From positions 1 to 5,161 of the forward strand of contig JANTFK010000286.1 of assembly GCA_024763595.1 (NCBI GenBank): 5,161 nt of DNA, given 5' to 3'. A program made the translations under genes and the position numbers. Shown in pieces: positions 1 through 5,161 of this stretch (its first letter is position 1; each line of letters begins with the position of its first letter). This DNA comes from Bacteroidales bacterium (lineage in GTDB: Bacteria > Bacteroidota > Bacteroidia > Bacteroidales > GCA-2748055). The notes beneath the pieces were generated by a model, which saw nothing but the letters and a program-made list of their open reading frames with translations, had not been told where the DNA came from and made no database searches.

Positions 1-45
1 AGATTAGCTTATTTATTTTTGCTCCCGTTGTTTCTCTTTTCATGT
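1..45 (+). other. Lipoprotein (type II) signal peptide, C-terminal part
   Basis: The visible translation is an arginine, a hydrophobic run (LAYLFLLPLFLF) and then the lipobox LFSC, with the acylated cysteine encoded at 43-45. The mature protein would begin CAPKTYD and enter the flavin domain within about five residues, so the linker is very short. There is no acidic cluster straight after the cysteine, such as the one used for surface export in some Bacteroidota, so a periplasm-facing anchor is the simpler guess. The n-region is cut off, so Sec and Tat export cannot be told apart. Confidence 0.8.
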
Positions 46-1722
46 GCACCCAAAACCTATGATATTGTTATATACGGGGGAACCTCAGCGGGGGTGGCCG
101 CTGCTGTTCAGGCAGCCCGTATGGACAAAAGTGTCATTATTATTGAACCCGGTACAACCCAGCAGCTGGGAGGGCTCACATCGGGCGGACTCGGGAAAAC
201 TGATATTGGTAACAGGGATGGTATCGGGGGCATCTCCAGGGAATTCTACAGGGCACTTTATGATCATTATACAGATAGCGCCAGCTGGAAATGGCAGCGC
301 AGGGAAGAATATATGGAGCGAACCCATTATCCCGGTCCCGATGAAAAAGAGATGTGGTATTTTGAACCATCGGCTGCCCGTAAAGTTTTTCAATCCTGGA
401 TAGATAAATACCGTATCCCTGTCGTCTATGGTGAACGTATTGTCAGGGACGGAGAAGGGCGCACGCAACGACTTGCAAATGGCCGGAGGGTTGCTCCGTC
501 CGGAGATGTTTCAAAGGGAGTGGTCAAACATGAGGGCCGGATCAACGAAATTGTGATGGAATCAGGAACCCGTTACAGGGGCCGTTGTTTTATTGATGCC
601 ACCTATGAGGGAGATCTTTTAGCAGGGGCAGGTGTATCCTTCACCATAGGCCGTGAGGGATTTGATGTGTATAAAGAGTCATTAAACGGAGTAAGGACAC
701 GCCAGTCCATTCCCGGAAAAGGAACCCCTTGCTGGCACCATCACCAGTTCATGGCTGAAGTGGATCCCTATGTGACCCCCGGGAATCCCGAATCCGGCCT
801 TTTACCCATGATCGGCACTGAAGGGCCGGGAGAGGAGGGCTCCTCCGACCATCGGATTCAGGCTTATTGTTTCAGGATGTGCTTAACCGATTGTCCTGAG
901 AACCGCATCCCTTTTGAAAAACCGGCCGCATACCGGGAGCTCGATTATGAATTGCTGTTCCGCAACTTTGAAGCCGGCTTTTCCAGGGTGCCCTGGATCA
1001 ACTCCCCCATGCCGAACCGTAAAACCGACATCAATAACCAGAGCGGTTTTTCCACCGATTATATCGGGGCCAATTATGCTTACCCCGAAGCATCTTACGG
1101 GGAACGTAAGAACATTGTCCGGAACCATCGCACCTATCAACAGGGATTGATGTGGACCCTGGCCAATCACCCCCGGGTACCCGATTCACTGCGCAATGTA
1201 GTGGGCCAATGGGGTATGGCAAAAGACGAATTCATAGAGGGCAACGGATGGCAGGAGCAGCTTTATATCCGGGAGGCCCGCCGGATGATCTCAGATGTGG
1301 TCATGACACAACATCACTGTCAGGGCCGTCTCACCGCTGAGTCCAGTATCGGCATGGGTGCCTACGGCATGGATTCCCATCACACGCAGCGCTATGTGGA
1401 TGAGAACGGTTTCGTAAAAAACGAGGGGGATGTGCAGGTGGGGCTACCCGCTCCCTATCCCATCAGTTATCATGCGATTACCCCCAGGGAAGCTGAATGC
1501 ACCAATCTGCTTGTTCCTGTCTGTTTATCAGCCTCCCATATCGCTTTCGGATCCATCCGAATGGAACCGGTATTTATGATCCTGGGGCAATCAGCCGCCA
1601 TGGCTGCCTGCCTGGCTGTTGACCGGGATTGCAGTGTTCAGCAGGTACCTTATGAATTACTCAGAAAACATCTGCTCGATAGCGGACAAATCCTGGAGCA
1701 TGAAACGAAGAAACTTTATTAA
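1..1722 (+). CDS. FAD-dependent oxidoreductase, lipoprotein (5' end outside window)
   Basis: A flavoprotein of the FAD_oxidored family (PF12831 type), predicted to be anchored outside the cytoplasm; its substrate is unknown. The frame is open to base 1 and reads RLAYLF before the TTG at 19, so TTG is not the real start; only a few signal-peptide codons are missing. Counting from base 19, the Rossmann motif GGTSAG lies at residues 20-25 and the ribose-binding acid is probably E43 (VIIIEP). A CWHHHQF stretch spans 238-244, LYIREARR is at 415-422, and the C-terminal FAD-contact block (GSIRMEPVFMILGQSAA) is at 511-527. About 570 residues is full length for the family, with no frameshift. The next gene starts inside its 3' end, so the two are probably co-transcribed. 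Family members are sometimes labelled 'xanthan lyase' in databases; nothing here supports lyase activity. Family confidence is high; the reaction is unknown. Confidence 0.9.
   Translation, partial: RLAYLFLLPLFLFSCAPKTYDIVIYGGTSAGVAAAVQAARMDKSVIIIEPGTTQQLGGLTSGGLGKTDIGNRDGIGGISREFYRALYDHYTDSASWKWQRREEYMERTHYPGPDEKEMWYFEPSAARKVFQSWIDKYRIPVVYGERIVRDGEGRTQRLANGRRVAPSGDVSKGVVKHEGRINEIVMESGTRYRGRCFIDATYEGDLLAGAGVSFTIGREGFDVYKESLNGVRTRQSIPGKGTPCWHHHQFMAEVDPYVTPGNPESGLLPMIGTEGPGEEGSSDHRIQAYCFRMCLTDCPENRIPFEKPAAYRELDYELLFRNFEAGFSRVPWINSPMPNRKTDINNQSGFSTDYIGANYAYPEASYGERKNIVRNHRTYQQGLMWTLANHPRVPDSLRNVVGQWGMAKDEFIEGNGWQEQLYIREARRMISDVVMTQHHCQGRLTAESSIGMGAYGMDSHHTQRYVDENGFVKNEGDVQVGLPAPYPISYHAITPREAECTNLLVPVCLSASHIAFGSIRMEPVFMILGQSAAMAACLAVDRDCSVQQVPYELLRKHLLDSGQILEHETKKLY
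1700..1722 (+). other. 23-base overlap of oxidoreductase end and hydrolase start
   Basis: The hydrolase ATG at 1700 lies in another frame inside the last codons of the oxidoreductase, which stops at 1720-1722. A GGAG at 1695-1698 is only one base from the ATG, too close to act as a normal Shine-Dalgarno site. Initiation probably depends on ribosomes finishing the upstream gene (translational coupling). This is inferred from spacing only. Confidence 0.65.
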
Positions 1723-1777
1723 AACGGCAGCAGTCAGTTCTTCCATACTGGGAAGTGGTGGAATACTCGCTTTTACA
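1700..1777 (+). other. Twin-arginine (Tat) signal peptide
   Basis: The N-terminus MKRRNFIKTAA fits the Tat consensus RRxF(L/I)K, with R3 and R4 followed by N5, F6, I7 and K8. A mildly hydrophobic, Ser/Gly/Ala-rich h-region (about residues 9-25) follows, typical of Tat rather than Sec. No clean AxA cleavage site is visible; the region near A24-T26 is the best guess, so the end coordinate is approximate. It implies export of a folded, possibly metal-loaded enzyme. Confidence 0.8.
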
Positions 1778-3742
1778 AAATCTCCTCCTTTGGGACCTGT
1801 AGAGGATCCGCTTATAAATCCCATCATCCCTATTAAAATCTTCCCGGGTCTCGAAAAGGAGATACTTGCTAACATCATCTATCTCAAAAAGCAATATGGA
1901 TTTCGCAGGTTCGTGATTACCGGTCCCAGTAAGGAGTCCCGGTATACCGGGTTTCCGGGGAAACAGGTATTTATTGACCTGGGGGAACTGATCCAATGGT
2001 ATAAAAAACAACTTGCACCACATCATATTGATATCGGATGGTGGTGTACCACGACCATCCGAATCGGGAAAGGAGATTTTCAAAGTATTATCAGGCTCGA
2101 TGGAACAACCGCACAGGAGGCCTGCTGTCCCCTGGACCCTGATTACAAAAGGGTATTCAGTGATTATGTTGCAACAGTAGTTCGGATTGCACGACCTTTC
2201 TGGATCAATTTTGAAGATGATTTTCACATGAACAATGGCTGTTACTGCCCACGCCATCTGAAAGCATTTTCAAATAGGGAAAAGCGAACCTATTCCAGGG
2301 AAGAACTGCAGCATTTACTGAACGAACCATCAGCAGAAGGTTACCGTTTGAGGCAGGCATATGGAGATTTGAACAGAGACTCGCTGGCTTCCCTGGCTGC
2401 GGCTGTCAGGGAACAGGTGGACCAGATAGCGCCCGAAACCCGCCTTTGCCTCTGTCAGAGCGGAGCAAGTGAACGGGACGGGGATTTTACTGAAGCCGTC
2501 ACCCGGGCTTTTGCAGGGAATACACGTCCGGCTGTCCGTTTATTCGGCTCAAGCTATTTTTCCGATAATCCACTGGATATTCCCAAATCCGTTTTCAATT
2601 GCCTCTACAGCCAACAACATCTGCCGGCCGACTTCGAATTACTGCATGAATCTGATCCTTTCCCGCATACACGGTTCTTCATGTCAGGTTCGAAATTAAA
2701 AAGCCTGATAACAGCAGCATATGCATACGGTTTGCATGAATCTTTGCTATACGTAAACCAGTATCTTGAAAATCCTTTGGAGGAAGATGGGTACAGGGAT
2801 ATGTTCCTGAAGGAATCAAAACGGTTCTCAGCTCTAAAACTGGCCGTAAAAAATTGTCATACAGAAGGGTGCGAAATTTTTAGAAAACCGCGTTTCTCTT
2901 CAGACTGGGTATACATTACAGGGCGGTTAGGGATACCTCATACTTCGATAAACGGGAAAGTGAAACTTGTTTCCGGAAACATTGTGGAGCAACTGACAGA
3001 AAATGAAATAAAAAATCTGCTGCAGGGGAGCGTATTCCTGGATGGTCATGCCGCACTCCTGTTATCAAAGAGAGGATTCTCAGATCTGACCGGAGCGGAA
3101 CTCTTTTCAAGGGAAGAAACACTGTTGCCCCCGTTTTATGAAGGTGTACGCAATCCCGGACAATATGAAGGGATCAACAACCGCTTAATGTATAACTATA
3201 CATGGGCATTCAACCGACAGAACAGCGATTCCTTTTATCAAATACAATCTCTGCCGGGCGCAGAAGTGATAACCGATTTCCTGAATACCCGGAACGAGCC
3301 TCTTTTCCCGGCCATGATCCGATTTAAAAACAGGCTTGGCGGACGTGTGGCAATAATGGCTTTTAACCTGAACGACAACTATGTCCACTCCCGTTCAATC
3401 GCGCTGTTTAACTATACAAAGAAAGCATTGATGCGTCAGACCATTGAGTGGCTGGGAAATGAACAGCTTCCGGTTTTTGTAAAACATATACCCAACACTT
3501 TCTGTATCTTCAATCGTTCAAAAACCGGTGATTACGCAGTCGTTGTTATTACCGGTCTAAGTTCCGATACATTTGACCCGGTTACAATGGAAATGGCAAA
3601 TGAGTGGACCGGTGCAAGATTTGAGCTTCTCAATGATCTGGGTGAATGGAGCAACGTGCAGGTAGAGCGGCAAAATCGTACAATAACGGTAAAAACCCGG
3701 CTTACCGCGATGAATCCGGTTGTTTTAAGACTTCGTAAATGA
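1700..3742 (+). CDS. Tat-exported putative glycoside hydrolase, GH42-like architecture
   Basis: A 680-residue protein, probably a clan GH-A-like glycosidase; the substrate is not recognisable. The ATG at 1700 is chosen because it puts a twin-arginine signal (KRRNFIK, residues 2-8) at the N-terminus; the in-frame TTG at 1619 would bury it. Residues about 40-385 look like a TIM barrel. CPLDPDYK (143-150) resembles the CPNSPxYR block of GH42. FEDDFHMNNGCYCPRH (171-186) carries the candidate acid/base E172, and HESDPF (316-321) the candidate nucleophile E317. A block at 344-365 (GLHES...NPLEEDGY) resembles the GH42 segment after the nucleophile. Residues about 398-610 resemble the GATase-like trimerisation domain and about 615-680 form a beta C-terminal domain. 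Total length matches GH42 enzymes, but F171 replaces the Asn that precedes the acid/base in clan GH-A, so activity is uncertain. The gene overlaps the upstream oxidoreductase by 23 bases. Confidence 0.72.
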   Translation: MKRRNFIKTAAVSSSILGSGGILAFTKSPPLGPVEDPLINPIIPIKIFPGLEKEILANIIYLKKQYGFRRFVITGPSKESRYTGFPGKQVFIDLGELIQWYKKQLAPHHIDIGWWCTTTIRIGKGDFQSIIRLDGTTAQEACCPLDPDYKRVFSDYVATVVRIARPFWINFEDDFHMNNGCYCPRHLKAFSNREKRTYSREELQHLLNEPSAEGYRLRQAYGDLNRDSLASLAAAVREQVDQIAPETRLCLCQSGASERDGDFTEAVTRAFAGNTRPAVRLFGSSYFSDNPLDIPKSVFNCLYSQQHLPADFELLHESDPFPHTRFFMSGSKLKSLITAAYAYGLHESLLYVNQYLENPLEEDGYRDMFLKESKRFSALKLAVKNCHTEGCEIFRKPRFSSDWVYITGRLGIPHTSINGKVKLVSGNIVEQLTENEIKNLLQGSVFLDGHAALLLSKRGFSDLTGAELFSREETLLPPFYEGVRNPGQYEGINNRLMYNYTWAFNRQNSDSFYQIQSLPGAEVITDFLNTRNEPLFPAMIRFKNRLGGRVAIMAFNLNDNYVHSRSIALFNYTKKALMRQTIEWLGNEQLPVFVKHIPNTFCIFNRSKTGDYAVVVITGLSSDTFDPVTMEMANEWTGARFELLNDLGEWSNVQVERQNRTITVKTRLTAMNPVVLRLRK

Positions 3743-3776
3743 AGACCCCTGTTTAACCACTACCCGGCACTCCGGA
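3743..3776. other. Convergent intergenic gap between two operons
   Basis: Thirty-four bases separate the two stop codons of the opposed gene pairs. The only structure is a 4-bp stem, CCGG-CACT-CCGG at 3764-3775, without a T-run on either side. It is too weak to call an intrinsic terminator; transcripts may run into each other or end by a factor-dependent route. Confidence 0.6.
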
Positions 3777-4100
3777 CTAATCTGTATGAAACACCTCTTC
3801 CATGGTGGTCCACCATTCATCATTCCCATTGGTTCCCAGCGGTTGCTGCATGGGTTTCATGATTTCCCACCACTCCCGGGTTTTGGGATCTGCGGCCATT
3901 TTTTCCATATCCGCCTCATAGTCGCTACCGGTATATTCAAAATAGGCAAACAGAAAACCTTCTCTGTAAAAGATGGAATAGTTATGAATATTGCATGCTG
4001 CTATCTTGGCCAGGATCTCAGGCCACACATTTGCATGGTACGCTTTGTAGCGCTCCAGGTGCTCCTGCTTAATTCCGATCAATTGTCCAAATCGCTTCAT
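3777..4100 (-). CDS. rhaM: L-rhamnose/L-fucose mutarotase (RhaM family, COG3254)
   Basis: A complete 107-residue cytoplasmic enzyme with no signal peptide, close to the roughly 104 residues of E. coli RhaM. Members of this family interconvert alpha and beta anomers of a 6-deoxy-hexose so that the next isomerase or dehydrogenase receives the right form. Y18 and H22 (RYKAYHANVWPE) fall at the positions of the Tyr and catalytic His in E. coli RhaM as I recall it, and the paired tryptophans W77-W78 (REWWEIM) match its WW pair. The C-terminus EEVFHTD is also family-typical. It begins 23 bases after the fucosidase stop, so the two are probably one transcript. That context suggests L-fucose as a substrate, although the family name is L-rhamnose mutarotase; sequence alone does not decide. 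No Shine-Dalgarno site is visible before the ATG. Confidence 0.92.
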   Translation of the reverse strand: MKRFGQLIGIKQEHLERYKAYHANVWPEILAKIAACNIHNYSIFYREGFLFAYFEYTGSDYEADMEKMAADPKTREWWEIMKPMQQPLGTNGNDEWWTTMEEVFHTD

Positions 4101-4123
4101 AATAGAGTCTCTACAGTTTATTC

Positions 4124-5161
4124 TTATAACAAGATCATTTCATAAATACCGGGAGGTTGAGAAAACGCTGTAATTAAAAGCCGCACACTTTTTGTTTCGA
4201 TTGCGGGGAACTCAACCAGAACTTTCTCTCCAATCTTTTTCCCCCTGTGGATCGTTATCCATTCATTTTCCCTTCTGTATTGAAGTTCAAACGCTTCAAT
4301 CGCGTTACTGCTCTCATAAATAATTGCTTTAGAGATTTTTTCTTTTTGTCCAAAGTCAATTTCGATCCATGGTTTACTGTCCGTTTCATCAGGTATCCAG
4401 TAATGTCCCACCCAATCGCCATTCACCACAGCCGTTTCATTGTGCCAGTGTGGATTTGGATTGCTGGAAGCGCTTACCGCTTTCCCAAATGAAATAGCCT
4501 GCGCAGGAACCTGCAGGGGATCAATATCCAACGCATTTCCATCTACTTCAATTTCAATAATGGTATTGAGCGGATCAAGCACATCCGGAGGAACATGAAA
4601 CAGATGATGTCCGTTTTCATATTTATAGTTAAGCTTGCCTCCCGTGACCAGCCGGCATGCGTTTATTCTCATCCCAAAATCGGGTATTACCAGTGTAGCG
4701 GAATCACCAAACCACTGAAGAAGATGAATATATATTTTATTCCCGGCCCTTGTACTAACCCCCCAATCGGTGGGTTTAAAGGGCCCTCCCCTGGTCCCGT
4801 AGATCGTAAAACCATACTTCCTCAGCCAGGCACCCATCTCTTTAAGTCGTTCTGCCTGCAACGGTTCAATGCGACCGTCAGGCATGGGGCCCACATTTAA
4901 AAGTAGATTACCATCCCCACCGGCAGATCGTATCAAACCCTGCAGGGATTGTTCCAGCGACTTAACCACATCATTGGGTTTCCATGCCCATTGCCTGGCT
5001 ATGGTCATGCAGGTTTCCCAGGGTCTGTCATCCTGATATTTTCCCAGTTTTTGCTCAGGTGTATCAAAGTCGCCTTTTGCCCCGGTACGGTTATTTACCA
5101 GGATATCGGGCTGTACTTTTCGTATGTGATCGATAACCGCCTGTCCCCGGATAGAATCAAA
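4124..5161 (-). CDS. GH29 alpha-L-fucosidase, C-terminal 345 residues (partial)
   Basis: A retaining exo-fucosidase that removes terminal alpha-L-fucose from glycans. The frame stays open to the right edge, so the N-terminal half, including the signal peptide and the nucleophile Asp, lies outside; the ATG at 5006-5008 is internal. In fragment numbering from the edge, QPDILVNNRTG (17-27) and GDFDTPEQ (30-37) are followed by WETCMTI (48-54) and QWAW (57-60), all GH29 core motifs. E36 in TPE is a plausible general acid/base. NLLLNVGPMPDGRI (85-98) is the hallmark near the barrel's end, then YGTRGGP (121-127), a C-terminal beta-sandwich (about 135-215) and a discoidin-like domain. It is the upstream member of a two-gene operon with the mutarotase, consistent with fucose release followed by anomer interconversion. 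Family confidence is very high; linkage preference cannot be read from this part. Confidence 0.95.
   Translation of the reverse strand, partial: FDSIRGQAVIDHIRKVQPDILVNNRTGAKGDFDTPEQKLGKYQDDRPWETCMTIARQWAWKPNDVVKSLEQSLQGLIRSAGGDGNLLLNVGPMPDGRIEPLQAERLKEMGAWLRKYGFTIYGTRGGPFKPTDWGVSTRAGNKIYIHLLQWFGDSATLVIPDFGMRINACRLVTGGKLNYKYENGHHLFHVPPDVLDPLNTIIEIEVDGNALDIDPLQVPAQAISFGKAVSASSNPNPHWHNETAVVNGDWVGHYWIPDETDSKPWIEIDFGQKEKISKAIIYESSNAIEAFELQYRRENEWITIHRGKKIGEKVLVEFPAIETKSVRLLITAFSQPPGIYEMILL
4127..4501 (-). other. F5/8 type C (discoidin/CBM32-like) domain of the fucosidase
   Basis: The last 125 residues of the fucosidase, starting near QAISFGKAVSASS, form a separate module. The pattern is that of coagulation-factor 5/8 C domains: an opening A-S-S strand, a VNGDW segment where the family has its DG turn, a central PWIEIDFG, a later EWITIHRG strand, and a closing SVRLLITAF...IYEMIL. 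In bacterial glycosidases such modules bind carbohydrate or pack against the catalytic domain. The ligand cannot be predicted from sequence. The N-terminal boundary is accurate to about ten residues. Confidence 0.8.

Noticed and set aside
19..21. TTG as the start codon of the oxidoreductase
   Set aside because: The frame is open upstream to base 1 and the extra residues extend a hydrophobic signal peptide; the true start is outside the window.
1619..1699. TTG start giving a 27-residue N-terminal extension of the hydrolase
   Set aside because: It would place the twin-arginine motif internally and overlap the previous gene by about 100 bases; the ATG at 1700 gives a textbook Tat signal.
1661..2257. 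198-codon reading frame on the - strand
   Set aside because: It lies wholly opposite the hydrolase and the end of the oxidoreductase, its translation shows no recognisable domain, and the + strand frames have clear family motifs.
3764..3775. CCGG-CACT-CCGG hairpin as a bidirectional terminator
   Set aside because: A 4-bp stem with no flanking T-run is too weak to call an intrinsic terminator.
4103..4113. Short inverted repeat TAGAG-T-CTCTA just upstream of the mutarotase ATG
   Set aside because: Five-base arms with a one-base spacer inside a 23-base gap can easily arise by chance; there is no further evidence for an operator or hairpin.
3786..4145. 119-codon reading frame on the + strand
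   Set aside because: It is the complement of the mutarotase gene, whose - strand product matches its family end to end.
5006..5008. ATG as the start codon of the fucosidase
   Set aside because: The 51 codons upstream to the window edge are open and contain conserved GH29 motifs (VNNRTG, DFDTPEQ, WETC), so this Met is internal.

Overview
The window looks like part of a carbohydrate-degradation locus from a member of the Bacteroidota. The case rests on gene content and style: a lipoprotein FAD oxidoreductase of a type common in polysaccharide-utilisation regions, a hydrolase with an N-terminal MKRRNFIKTAA twin-arginine signal, a GH29 alpha-L-fucosidase carrying a C-terminal discoidin-like domain, very tight gene packing, and no clear Shine-Dalgarno sequences. 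No SusC/SusD pair, regulator, RNA gene, insertion sequence or CRISPR array is visible, so the assignment to a polysaccharide-utilisation locus and to this phylum is inference.

The layout is two convergent pairs. On the + strand, positions 1-1722 hold a near-complete FAD-dependent oxidoreductase whose first codons lie left of the window. Its signal peptide ends in a lipobox (LFSC). It overlaps by 23 bases a second gene (1700-3742), a 680-residue Tat-signal protein. That protein reads as a distant relative of GH42 beta-galactosidases: a TIM barrel, a GATase-like middle domain and a beta C-terminal domain. On the - strand, the 3' part of a GH29 alpha-L-fucosidase (4124-5161, open at the right edge) is followed after 23 bases by a small mutarotase of the L-rhamnose mutarotase family (3777-4100). 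The two pairs meet tail to tail across 34 bases (3743-3776) with no convincing terminator.

A working model is as follows. The fucosidase and the Tat-exported hydrolase trim a fucosylated glycan outside the cytoplasm, the lipoprotein flavoenzyme oxidises or otherwise conditions a sugar there, and the cytoplasmic mutarotase interconverts anomers of the released 6-deoxy-hexose. Because it sits behind a fucosidase, L-fucose is at least as likely a substrate for it as L-rhamnose. The most unusual element is the second gene. It keeps the GH42 cysteine cluster spacing with a histidine as the fourth ligand, but lacks the usual Asn-Glu acid/base pair. Every stretch of the window is accounted for; there is no gene-free region longer than 34 bases.
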